Positions 8,250-16,192 of a stretch of 64,000 nt of DNA are shown one piece after another. Both the position numbers and the translations under genes were made by a program. This DNA is from Pelagihabitans pacificus (GTDB lineage Bacteria > Bacteroidota > Bacteroidia > Flavobacteriales > Flavobacteriaceae): assembly GCF_009371985.2 (NCBI RefSeq), contig NZ_VIKU02000003.1, positions 434,001-498,000 on the forward strand, given 5' to 3'. How positions within the stretch are numbered: the first letter of the stretch is position 1; each line of letters begins with the position of its first letter. The notes under the pieces were generated by a model that had not been told where the DNA came from, ran no database searches, and saw nothing but the letters and a program-made list of their open reading frames with translations.

Positions 8250-8553
8250 CTATGAAAAGCCCTATTCCAGTTCTCTAAAACGATTTAATATTTCATATTT
8301 GCTTTAAGCCATCTTTTTGCTTTTAGTATTACTTGCTCGGCATTGTTTCGGCAAGCTCGGCAAACGACTATGTGTGATACACTCATTCTCGTGTTCACCG
8401 ACACCTATATCATCTAAGCTATTAAACCTGTTCACTTGTAGCGACCCACCCTTTTAAAAACGTACAAAATCCACTAGATTAGGCGTATCTACAAAAGAGA
8501 AATATAGTTACTAATGATTACATACAATTGCTAGGGTGCAAATTTTTTTGCAC
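8250..8553 (+). repeat. intergenic mosaic repeat, copy B
   Basis: It begins with CTATGAAAAGCCCTATTCCAG. Its middle (TTTTAGTATTACTTGCTCGGCATT..CAAGCTCGGCA) matches copy F, and its right end (CGTACAAAATCC..AAAGAGAAATATAGTTACTA) matches A and C, so the unit is a mosaic. It closes with a perfect 7-bp stem, GTGCAAA-TTTT-TTTGCAC, at 8536-8553. The remaining ~100 bases to the next start codon are AT-rich without a recognised feature. Confidence 0.7.
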
Positions 8554-8656
8554 ATCCAATTTTCGAAATATTCAAATTTGACATCCTTAATAAGGTTTAT
8601 GTAACATTTTATGATTTCTACATCTAAAAGAAAAAATTAACAGAAATAAAAGATGT

Positions 8657-9235
8657 ATGGAACAAAAACGTTTAAAAAAATTGAAAACGGAAATTCAGCT
8701 TCAAGCAAAAAATGGAATTGATTTTATTTTGGCTGCCGGTATATTGTGGCTGGCAATATCTTACATATGGACTTTAGAATACACATCCTATAATACAAGT
8801 ATATTCACTTTTATGTTTGGAGCAGTCTTGCTACCTCTTGCTTTTGGTTTATCTAAAATTTTGGGTACAAATTGGAAAGTCAAAGACAATCCTCTACAAC
8901 CGCTTGGACTTTGGCTGAACTTTGCTCAACTGGTTTACTTCCCGTTCTTAATTTTTACCTTAATCAAATATCCTGATTATTTCATTATGGCATACGCTAT
9001 AATAACAGGCGCTCATTTATTTCCTTACGCTTGGTTTTATGACGAGCTAGGATACGCTGCTTGTGCTATAATAATTTCTATTGGAACTTTACTGATAACC
9101 CTGAATATTGAAGTCGAATTAATATGGACTGTTCCATTATTTACATCGATTATACTATTCTTACTGGCAGGTTGGATTTTAATAGGGATTAAGAAACGGA
9201 AGAATCAAAACGTTTTACATCAACGGCTTCCATGA
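8657..9235 (+). CDS. multi-pass membrane protein (DUF7010-like)
   Basis: 192 aa with about six hydrophobic segments after a basic, Lys-rich N-terminus. The YDELGYAACA segment and the pattern of spans resemble the uncharacterised DUF7010 family; I am not certain of that assignment. A basic C-terminus (IKKRKN) ends the last span. No enzymatic motif is visible. It is a single-gene unit between repeat copies B and C. Confidence 0.7.
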   Translation: MEQKRLKKLKTEIQLQAKNGIDFILAAGILWLAISYIWTLEYTSYNTSIFTFMFGAVLLPLAFGLSKILGTNWKVKDNPLQPLGLWLNFAQLVYFPFLIFTLIKYPDYFIMAYAIITGAHLFPYAWFYDELGYAACAIIISIGTLLITLNIEVELIWTVPLFTSIILFLLAGWILIGIKKRKNQNVLHQRLP

Positions 9236-9548
9236 AAAGCCCTAGCTCAGTGCGCCAAAGATTATTAATGGTTCTTTTCTTAAACCACGTTCCCTACTAT
9301 TCGTGACAATTCGTGAAATTAGGGTCGAGCCACGAATGGGTCTCGGTAATGCCTAAGAATTCTTAGCTATCGCGTTATTGGGTATTTTTCACAGGTAGCT
9401 TTTGGGCCAGGGTACAAGTAGCATAGTGGACATGTAACTGCATATAGCGACCCGAACTTTCAAAACATAAAAAATCCATTAGATTTGGGGTATCTGCAAA
9501 AGAGAACTATAGTTACTAGTGGCTATGTACGCTTATTATGCACAATTA
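9225..9548 (+). repeat. intergenic mosaic repeat, copy C
   Basis: It starts inside the last codons of the preceding gene with GGCTTCCATGAAAAGCCC. The middle is nearly identical to copy A over about 100 bases, including the GTGACAATTCGTG and GGGTCTCGGTAATGCC blocks. The right end carries AAAGAGAACTATAGTTACTAGTGGCTATGTAC. The A/C similarity is high enough to suggest recent duplication or gene conversion. Confidence 0.75.
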
Positions 9549-9562
9549 GAAAATAATTATTG

Positions 9563-10462
9563 ATGGAGTTTATAGAAGTCAACAGTATAAGCTACGGGTT
9601 TGTAAAAGACTTTAGACACAACCAAGAAATTAGAGCGAGCTTCAATGAGTTGACCCAAGCCGTATTTCAATTCGATTTAGAAAATTGGTATTTAAATGGT
9701 TACTGGAATGACAATTACATTCCTTATTCGTTATTGCATAAGAATAAAGTGATATCAAATGTTTCGGTTAATAAAATGGAGTTTATCATCGAAAATGAGA
9801 AAAAAGTAGCTGTTCAAATTGGTACTGTAATGACCGACAAAGAATATCGACATCGAGGTCTTAGCAAGTTTATTATGGAGCAAGTACTAAATGAATGGAA
9901 AGAACATTGTGACTTTATATATCTATTTGCTAACGACAGTGTTCTTGATTTTTATCCAAAATTTGATTTCGAGATTATAGATGAATACCAATATTCAAAA
10001 CAGCTAAGCACTAGTAAAACTCTAAATTCATCATTAAAAAAACTCAATATAGATAACAAATTTGATAGGGAGTTATTTCTAAATATAGTAAACGATACAA
10101 GTCCAATATCAAAAGTGTCAATGCAAAACAATACATCGTTAATTATGTTTTATTGTTCGTCCTATAAGAAAAATAGTATGTATTACCTCGAGAAACTCAA
10201 TACCGCAATTATTATGGATATTGAAGATGACACGCTTTACTTAAGTGATGTATTTTCAAAAGAACGAGTTCAACTAAACGATGTAATTCAACTAATAACG
10301 AATGAAACGATAAAAAGAGTAATATTGGGATTCACCCCATTAGACGAATCCAATTACCAGAGGAGTTTGTTGAAAACAGGAGATACCTTATTTATAATGA
10401 AAGATATGGCTAACTATTTCAAAAATCATAAATGGAGGTTTCCAGTGTTATCCCACGCCTGA
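9563..10462 (+). CDS. GNAT-family N-acetyltransferase
   Basis: 299 aa from ATG 9563 (a TTG precedes it directly at 9560). The N-terminal GNAT domain has the acetyl-CoA pyrophosphate loop in YRHRGLSKFIME (about residues 95-106), preceded by the beta strand VAVQIGTVMTDKEY, and a following FYPKFDFEIIDEYQY motif like that of Eis-type and related acetyltransferases. The C-terminal ~140 residues form a second, diverged domain. Substrate unknown; cytoplasmic. It is a single-gene unit between repeat C and the structured spacer at 10488. Confidence 0.85.
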   Translation: MEFIEVNSISYGFVKDFRHNQEIRASFNELTQAVFQFDLENWYLNGYWNDNYIPYSLLHKNKVISNVSVNKMEFIIENEKKVAVQIGTVMTDKEYRHRGLSKFIMEQVLNEWKEHCDFIYLFANDSVLDFYPKFDFEIIDEYQYSKQLSTSKTLNSSLKKLNIDNKFDRELFLNIVNDTSPISKVSMQNNTSLIMFYCSSYKKNSMYYLEKLNTAIIMDIEDDTLYLSDVFSKERVQLNDVIQLITNETIKRVILGFTPLDESNYQRSLLKTGDTLFIMKDMANYFKNHKWRFPVLSHA

Positions 10463-10487
10463 AAAATTGACTCGATAAAATAACTAT

Positions 10488-10622
10488 GCATTACAAAGGC
10501 TATAATCCATTGTGGCGGATTTCCGTTTGGGAAATCCGTAGCTTTATAAGCAGGTTCGGGCTACTACGGAAAAGTCCGCACGACTTTTCCCGCATCGTAT
10601 TATAACCAGACCGCTAGGCAAC
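10488..10622 (+). other. attC-like structured spacer
   Basis: It opens with GCATTAC and GGCTATAATCC, and closes with TATTATAACCAGACCGCTAGGCAAC, whose TTATAA-containing arm can pair with the opening. Inside lie two strong hairpins: CGGATTTCC/GGAAATCCG (10516-10538, perfect 9-bp stem) and GGAAAAGT/ACTTTTCC (10568-10590). The second hairpin region is homologous to that of the spacer at 19644-19785. AGGCAAC (10616-10622) is complementary to GTTGCCT (11603-11609) after the next gene, as expected for a cassette head. Confidence 0.5.
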
Positions 10623-10638
10623 AGTAAAAACAAACGCT

Positions 10639-11597
10639 TTGAAAAAAACAAACATCCTTTTCCTGCTTACCATTCTCGGATTTTTAAGTTGTAAGAACGA
10701 ACAGAAAATACCGAAGGTTAAGTACGCAACAGGTATAGTTTCAAAACCAATCCCGTTTGCAAAAGGCATCATTTCAACGGAAGATAATAGCGAATTTGAA
10801 CTGACTTTTTCAACGAACGGACTTACAACCTACTTTCCAGAAGGGCACCCGAAGAAAAGCAAAAGATTTATGTGAGTGATTTTGAGGACGGTCAATGGAC
10901 AACACCAAAACTAGCTGATTTTTCTACTGACAGAGACGAAACAGCACACATAACCCCAAATGGTAAGTTCTTTTTCTTTGGTTCGGAACGTCCGATTCCG
11001 AACCAGCCGAATAAAGGAAACTTTGATATGAATATTTGGATGATGGAAAAAACAGCCAACGGTTGGAGTGAACCAAAACCCTTGCCCGAACCGATTAATT
11101 CCGTTCAAATAGAAAACGAGGAATGGCCATCATCCAACAATAATTTCCTTTTCACGAACGATGATGAAACTTTCTATTTCACCACAATGATGCGTGGGAC
11201 AAAAAGTATAAAATTGTACGAAACGAAATTTGATGGAACTTCGTTTTCTGAACCAAAAGCGATAAACGGAATTTTTGACGATGAAAAATTTTGGATTTAT
11301 TCGGCCGTGATTTCCCCAAATGGCAACTATTTGGTTTTTAATTCCTATGATGCACCTGGCGGAAAAGGTGGCGAAGATATTTTTGTGTGTAAAAAGACAG
11401 AGAATGGATGGAGCAACGCAAAGCCAATCGGAACACTGGTCAATTCAAAAGATGAAGAAAGCAGTCCAAGATTTTCGAGAGACGGTAAATACTTCTTTTT
11501 TAGTCGGGCCGAGAATCTAGGAAACTATGAATATGGGGAATGGAGCATTTTCTTTGTCGAAACCGAATATTTGAATTTGGAAAAAATATTTGAATAA
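10639..11597 (+). pseudogene. PD40/WD40-like lipoprotein gene, frameshifted
   Basis: The TTG start opens a short lipoprotein signal (lipobox GFLSC, Cys18). The frame then ends early at 10875, while the +1 frame continues as a beta-propeller of PD40 type: SPNGNYLVFNSYD, FSRDGKYFFFSRA and DETAHITPNGKFFFFGS are the repeat cores of TolB-like propellers. Joining frames around 10836-10842 restores an expected TYF-x-RRAPEEKQKIYVSDF reading, so one base appears to be lost there. The restored product is ~318 aa, periplasmic, of unknown ligand. It is either a true pseudogene or a sequencing error; no slippery heptamer supports programmed frameshifting. Confidence 0.8.
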
Positions 11598-11612
11598 GGA
11601 ACGTTGCCTGAC

Positions 11613-11932
11613 ACCGGCTCCTATAAAAGCCCTGGCCCGGTCTCCCAAAGGCAATAATATATCCTTCTTGTCTTAAACCGCTTTTTTGCCTTTTAAGACC
11701 CTTCCTGGAACACATGTCTGGCCACGAAGCTGTTGCAGGGATATTGAGGAATTGTTAGCTATTGAGTTGTGGAGTGTTTGTACAAGCATCCTTTGAGGCA
11801 CGGTTCAAGAAAACGTCTCATATTTACATCGAAGTGGCTACTGCTGCATTTGGTTCGATCAAAAATCCTTTAGATTTGTAAAAGACATATGGTAGATAAT
11901 GAACACGTGTTCATTATCCATACGTTGTGCTT
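11613..11932 (+). repeat. intergenic mosaic repeat, copy D
   Basis: It starts GGCTCCTATAAAAGCCCTGG shortly after GTTGCCT (11603-11609). The middle (TTTTTTGCCTTTTAAGACCCTTC..GGAACACATGTC..GCCACGAA) is homologous to copy E, as are the GTTAGCTATTG and CACGGTTCAAG blocks. It ends with a perfect 24-bp palindrome and the cassette head GTTGTGCTT (11924-11932). Confidence 0.7.
11895..11918. promoter_or_regulatory. perfect 24-bp palindrome
   Basis: Bases 11895-11918 are a perfect inverted repeat centred on ACACGTGT, with arms of twelve bases and no loop. It sits six bases before the cassette head GTTGTGCTT and 27 bases before the ATG at 11945. It could be an operator, part of the attC-like structure, or both; no run of T follows, so it is not a standard terminator. 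Confidence 0.5.
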
Positions 11933-11944
11933 CATTAAAAAAAA

Positions 11945-12244
11945 ATGAGCCTAAGAGGAAAAACAGTAAGAATACTAGTCAGTGAACCTTTTGAATGGAG
12001 TCACGGAAACCTCTTTGGGACAATCGAGGATGACAGAGGCGGCAAAAGTTTGAAGGTTAGATTGACCAAAGAAATTGAGGGGAAAAAATTGACGAGCGAC
12101 TTGATGGCACTTAAGCCAAGATATAAAGAAGAGACTTTTAAACCACTCTTACAAAATTACTCGGTGGCAGTTGTAGTAGCCTTGATAGCAGAGGATACTG
12201 AGAACTTTGACTATACAATTATAGGAAGCGTGACTGTAGATTAA
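11945..12244 (+). CDS. small protein of unknown function
   Basis: 99 aa, not recognised. Soluble, with a basic N-terminal half (MSLRGKTVRILVSEPFEW) and two aromatic/hydrophobic strands, LLQNYSVAVVVALIAED and FDYTIIGSVTVD, at the end; mostly beta structure is likely. Its stop overlaps the next start (TAATG at 12242-12246), so the two small proteins are made together. The gene pair is bounded by the complementary bases GTTGTGCTT (11924) and AAGCACAAC (12542). A toxin/immunity or regulatory pair is possible but not shown. Confidence 0.65.
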   Translation: MSLRGKTVRILVSEPFEWSHGNLFGTIEDDRGGKSLKVRLTKEIEGKKLTSDLMALKPRYKEETFKPLLQNYSVAVVVALIAEDTENFDYTIIGSVTVD

Positions 12245-12561
12245 TGAATACGGACAAAATGCAAGAGGACATAATTGTAAAGGTAGAGATCGACAACTCT
12301 GGCAGACTTCATGTAACACCGGAAAAATCGAAATTCACTCATATTTACAGGACAGCTACTGAAGTGCATTGGGAAAATGACAAAAGATCTTTGTACTCCC
12401 CAAAACCAAGAGACTGGTCTTATTTGGATTGGTTTTTACACATAATAGGAGTAGCCAGAACAGAATGTCTGACCGAGTTGAAAGTGAATGGGAATACAGA
12501 ATGGATTAATATTACAACTGAACTTAAAAATGAAATAACGAAAGCACAACAAGATTTATAG
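12244..12561 (+). CDS. small protein of unknown function, coupled to the preceding gene
   Basis: 105 aa, not recognised. It has an N-terminal beta-rich part (IIVKVEIDNSGRLHVTPE), a Trp/Tyr-rich middle (PRDWSYLDWFLHII) and a Lys-rich C-terminus. The start overlaps the stop of the preceding gene by one base. The last codons (ACGAAAGCACAACAAGATTTATAG) also form the R''-like arm of the attC-like site at 12542-12604, so coding and cassette-end sequence overlap. The amphipathic, acidic/basic alternation resembles small immunity-type proteins, but no family can be named. Confidence 0.62.
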   Translation: MNTDKMQEDIIVKVEIDNSGRLHVTPEKSKFTHIYRTATEVHWENDKRSLYSPKPRDWSYLDWFLHIIGVARTECLTELKVNGNTEWINITTELKNEITKAQQDL

Positions 12562-12604
12562 TGCATACCTTTGTTATACACGTCATACACGAAACCTTGT
12601 GTGC
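12542..12604 (+). other. attC-like site, 63 bases
   Basis: AAGCACAAC (12542-12550) and TTGTGTGC (12597-12604) bound an imperfect hairpin whose arms align along most of their length: GCACAACAAGATTTATAGTG on the left against the reverse complement of the right arm (GCACACAAGG, then GTGTATGAC). The length and layout are typical of attC. AAGCACAAC is the exact complement of the head GTTGTGCTT at 11924-11932, nine bases out of nine, delimiting the cassette with the two small coupled genes. Confidence 0.6.
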
Positions 12605-12609
12605 AAACA

Positions 12610-14367
12610 ATGAAGCTCAATTCCATTACAATGAAGACCATACTTCAACTGCTTATTTTTCTTTTTATTACGAGTTGTGATACAGAAAATAAAAACGTGT
12701 CTACTTCCCGAATAGATGAAAACTATCTTATACAAGACGTTCTGATTACTACCCAAGACGGAGCAAAAGTTTCCGCAATTGTTGTTAGAAACAATAAAGA
12801 GGAAATACCAAAACCAGTGATTTTACAAAGTACTATTTATGTTAGGGATAAAGGGCGAGACCTCAAATCTTTAAAAGAATCGGTAGATAGAGGTTATGTT
12901 GGAGTTATTACGTACGCACGAGGAAAGTATTTGAGTCCGGATGAAATATGGCCATATGAAAACGATGCGAATGATACCTACGATGTAATCGACTGGATAA
13001 GCAAGCAAAGATGGTGTGATGGCCGAATTGGTATGTTCGGAGGAAGCTATAACGGATTTACACAATGGGCTTCGCTCAAAAAACCACACCCTGCGCTGAA
13101 AACAATTGTACCCTACGTAGCGAATAGACCGGGCATGGGTTTACCAATGGAAAACAATGTGTTTATAAATTCAAACTACGAATGGGCATTTTATGTTGGC
13201 AACAACAAACATTTAGATACAATCGTAGGTACCGACAGACAAAAATTTAGAAATTCAATGTTTACATGGTGGGAAACAGGTATTGCCTACCATAAAAGAG
13301 ATAGTCTCGACAGCCTACCCAATAAATGGTTTCAAAAATGGATAAAGCATCCTGATTTTGATGAATACTGGCAGAAAATGGCGCCTTATAAAGAGGATTT
13401 TGCCAAAATTGATATTCCAATTCTTTCGATTGATGGTTATTACAACGATTCTCAAAATTCAGGATTGTATTATTTGAGTGAACATTACAATTACAATCCT
13501 GCAGCAGAGCATTATCTCATTATCGGACCTTATGATCATTTAGGAGCGCAAAGAAAGGGTTCAAAAGAAATTAGCGGCTACAGAGTAGACCCGGATGCAC
13601 TTATTGACACTAATGAAATAACGTATGAATGGTTCGATTACATCTTTAACAATGCGAAAAGACCTGAAAAATTAAAGGACAAAATTAACTATCAAGTAAT
13701 GGGCGCCAACAAGTGGAAAAGTGCGTCGACTTTAGATAGTATGAGTAATAACTCGTTTAAATTTTACTTGACAAATCATAAAACAAACCATTTTTATTCA
13801 CTGAGCGAAAAGAAGCCATCCGAAAATAATTTTCTTTATCAAGAAGTCGATTTTGCAAATAGGGAGATTTGGAATAATGATTATTATCCAGGTCAAATAA
13901 TACGTGATTATGTTGATACGGGAAGCGGGTTTAATTTTATAAGTGAACCTTTTGAAAATTCAATTGAAGTCAATGGTTCTTTTTCAGGCGAATTAAAAGT
14001 GAGCATCAATAAAAAAGACTTTGATTATGGCGTAACATTGTATGAAATGTTACCTGACGGAAAACTTTTCCATCTTTCGTACATCGTTGGTAGGGCAAGC
14101 TATGCTAAGGATATTACAAAAAGAGAATTGTTAACATCGAATAAAATCGAGACCATTCCTTTTTCGAATACACATTTGGTAAGTAAAAAGATACGTAAGG
14201 GAAGTCGATTACTTGTATATGTAAACGTGAATAAAAATCCATTCTCGGAATTGAATTATGGAACAGGCAAAGCCGTAAGAAATGAAACCATAAAGGATGC
14301 CGGGCAGCCGTTAACGGTAAAATGGTATTGTAACAGTTTTGTGGTAATACCTATTTGGAAAGATTGA
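12610..14367 (+). CDS. CocE/NonD-family (S15-like) hydrolase, lipoprotein
   Basis: 585 aa from ATG 12610 (ATG 12631 is an equally good start for the short lipoprotein signal ending FITSC). An alpha/beta-hydrolase domain follows, with the nucleophile in MFGGSYNGF (Ser146 in this numbering), an upstream WPYENDANDTYDVIDW cap region and the catalytic His in IIGPYDHLGA. The C-terminal ~200 residues form the jelly-roll domain of X-Pro dipeptidyl-peptidase-like proteins (S15 C-terminal). Probable periplasmic acylase, esterase or peptidase acting on an unknown substrate. It forms its own cassette-like unit, starting immediately after the attC-like site at 12542-12604 and ending at that of 14383. Confidence 0.88.
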   Translation: MKLNSITMKTILQLLIFLFITSCDTENKNVSTSRIDENYLIQDVLITTQDGAKVSAIVVRNNKEEIPKPVILQSTIYVRDKGRDLKSLKESVDRGYVGVITYARGKYLSPDEIWPYENDANDTYDVIDWISKQRWCDGRIGMFGGSYNGFTQWASLKKPHPALKTIVPYVANRPGMGLPMENNVFINSNYEWAFYVGNNKHLDTIVGTDRQKFRNSMFTWWETGIAYHKRDSLDSLPNKWFQKWIKHPDFDEYWQKMAPYKEDFAKIDIPILSIDGYYNDSQNSGLYYLSEHYNYNPAAEHYLIIGPYDHLGAQRKGSKEISGYRVDPDALIDTNEITYEWFDYIFNNAKRPEKLKDKINYQVMGANKWKSASTLDSMSNNSFKFYLTNHKTNHFYSLSEKKPSENNFLYQEVDFANREIWNNDYYPGQIIRDYVDTGSGFNFISEPFENSIEVNGSFSGELKVSINKKDFDYGVTLYEMLPDGKLFHLSYIVGRASYAKDITKRELLTSNKIETIPFSNTHLVSKKIRKGSRLLVYVNVNKNPFSELNYGTGKAVRNETIKDAGQPLTVKWYCNSFVVIPIWKD

Positions 14368-14382
14368 AACAGAGCAGTGCCA

Positions 14383-14450
14383 GCACATAACACCGTTTAT
14401 AGTGTAGCTATCTTTCGAGATAGCTACGACACCATACGCAAATTGTCAGC
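14383..14450. other. attC-like hairpin between convergent genes
   Basis: GCACATAAC (14383-14391) opens and CAAATTGTCAGC closes an imperfect stem whose core is the perfect hairpin GTAGCTATCT-TTCG-AGATAGCTAC (14404-14427). GCACATAA is complementary to the head TTGTGTGC (12597) at seven of eight positions. It lies between the CocE gene (+) and the response-regulator gene (-), so the core may also act as a bidirectional transcription stop, although no T-run follows. Confidence 0.5.
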
Positions 14451-14465
14451 TACATTTAAAAACAC

Positions 14466-15158
14466 CTATTTTACCAAATTATTTATTTCATTTTTGTAGG
14501 ATTTTCCGATAGGTACGAAGTAATCACTGATCTTAATCCTGTTTCCTTCTATAGAACTGATATGTTGTATAGAAACTACAAAGGACTTATGTACTTGGAT
14601 GAATTTATTTTTGGAAAGTCTTTGAATGATAGTTGAAATTTTATCCCTTATCGTAAATGTTTCACTTGCTGTATAAATCTTCACGTAGTTTCCAGCAGCT
14701 TCAATATGACTTATATCGTTAACATTAATTTGCGTATGTGTTTTGTTGGCATAGATAAACATAAAATCTGATTGTTTATCGCTTTTTATATTATTGGTTA
14801 TCATAGAATTTGACTTAGTTGCCTTATTGAATGCTTTTAAAAACCGTTCAAAACTAAAGGGCTTTAATAAATAGTCAACCACATCTAAGGTGTAACCTTC
14901 CAAAGCGTATTCCTGATAGGCCGTTGTAACAATCACTTTCGGTGGTCTGGAGAGTGTTCTTAAAAATTCAAATCCCTTTAACTTGGGCATATTGATGTCT
15001 AAAAAAATTAAATCTATTTCATTTTCCCTCATATAATCTAAGGCTTCAATTGCATCATAACAACTTTTCATTAATTTCATATTGTTCATTTTATCACAAT
15101 ATGATCTTATGATTTCATGAGCTATAGGTTCATCATCTATAATAAGATATTTCGTCAT
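14466..15158 (-). CDS. LytTR-type response regulator
   Basis: 230 aa. The receiver domain (residues 1-~120) has the acidic pair in IIDDEP, the phospho-acceptor Asp in IFLDINMPKLKGFE (about residue 53), TTAY and the Lys in YLLKPFSFERF. The C-terminal LytTR DNA-binding domain (~135-230) has the typical VNDISHIEAAGNYVKIYT, IRDKISTI and FIQVHKSFVV motifs. It binds DNA as a phosphorylated dimer. The start overlaps the kinase stop by 4 bases, so kinase and regulator are co-translated. It is one of only two genes on the minus strand in the accessory half; no target gene is indicated. Confidence 0.95.
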   Translation of the reverse strand: MTKYLIIDDEPIAHEIIRSYCDKMNNMKLMKSCYDAIEALDYMRENEIDLIFLDINMPKLKGFEFLRTLSRPPKVIVTTAYQEYALEGYTLDVVDYLLKPFSFERFLKAFNKATKSNSMITNNIKSDKQSDFMFIYANKTHTQINVNDISHIEAAGNYVKIYTASETFTIRDKISTIIQRLSKNKFIQVHKSFVVSIQHISSIEGNRIKISDYFVPIGKSYKNEINNLVK

Positions 15159-15973
15159 AATTCCAAGTGTAATGCGACAGTATGGACATCATTGATTTTT
15201 GTAAAGATAAGCTGGTGCTTTTCAGGATATACCAAGTCCAATCTACGTTTTAGGTTTTGTAAGCCTATTCCGGGGGTTTTTGGGAGTTCTTCAGAATCAA
15301 AATTATTTTTGACCTCAAAAAAAACCTGTCCTAAGCATGCAGTCAATTTTATGCATACAAACGCATTTTTTCTTAAGTTTTCCACTCCATGTTTAAATGC
15401 ATTCTCAACAAGAATGATGTAGAGTAGCGGCATTATTTTATAATGTTCCTTATCGATGTCGATTTCGAATGTAATGTCGATATCCTTGTAATAACGCATT
15501 CGATTTAGTTCAATATAATTTTTTAAGTATTCAATTTCTTCCTCTATTCCTACAGTCTTTCTCTCACCTTCATAAATACTATATCGCATAAGCTCAGAAA
15601 GTTTTAAAATGAGCGCCTTTGCTTTTTCAGAATCGACATCTATTAGGCCATACAAATTGTTCAGTATATTAAAAAAGAAATGCGGACTTACTTGACTTTG
15701 TAAATGCAGTAGTTCGTTTTTTATCTTTTCATTTTTCAACTGAACGATAGCTTTTACTTGCAAGGTTATCCATAGTAGACCAGCTATGAGCAATAGTACA
15801 TAATAGCCTTCGATCAAACGAGCTATGGTAGGATGAAAACCTTCTAAAAATACCACGGATGTCTCGTTGGTAGCAATGAGTTTATATGCGGTGATGAAAA
15901 GTGGAATTAAAGCGATTCCAACGGCTATGCCTATTATAAGTATTCTATTGCTTTTTGATAAAGTAAAAATCAT
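15155..15973 (-). CDS. LytS-type sensor histidine kinase
   Basis: 272 aa. Two membrane spans (about residues 10-30 and 52-75) flank a short extracytoplasmic loop of ~25 residues, too small for a classic sensor domain. A coiled linker leads into the His_kinase domain (PF06580 type) with LQSQVSPHFFFNILNNLYGL (probable phospho-His ~98) and an ATPase domain with VENAFKHGVE and the G box IGLQNLKRRL. Partner of the LytTR regulator, whose start overlaps its stop. The small sensor loop suggests membrane-stress or ligand-in-membrane sensing. Confidence 0.93.
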   Translation of the reverse strand: MIFTLSKSNRILIIGIAVGIALIPLFITAYKLIATNETSVVFLEGFHPTIARLIEGYYVLLLIAGLLWITLQVKAIVQLKNEKIKNELLHLQSQVSPHFFFNILNNLYGLIDVDSEKAKALILKLSELMRYSIYEGERKTVGIEEEIEYLKNYIELNRMRYYKDIDITFEIDIDKEHYKIMPLLYIILVENAFKHGVENLRKNAFVCIKLTACLGQVFFEVKNNFDSEELPKTPGIGLQNLKRRLDLVYPEKHQLIFTKINDVHTVALHLEL

Positions 15974-16192
15974 ACCGCAAAATACGTTTTATTAAAAGCG
16001 TTTTTAAACAAAGGTGACAAACAGTGTTAAAACCGTGATTAGTATGGAATTTCCCGGGATTAACAATGTTTTTCTATCTAGACATCATTTTGCCACCTCT
16101 TAATAGAGGTTTATCACATTTACTTTCTTTGGTTCCCTCTCCATTACAATCTTGCGACAATAAAAAATGAATCATCACCAAAATTGATAACA

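Noticed and set aside
10830-10875. Programmed ribosomal frameshift in the PD40 gene
   Set aside because: No slippery heptamer or downstream pseudoknot is apparent; simple loss of one base explains the shift.
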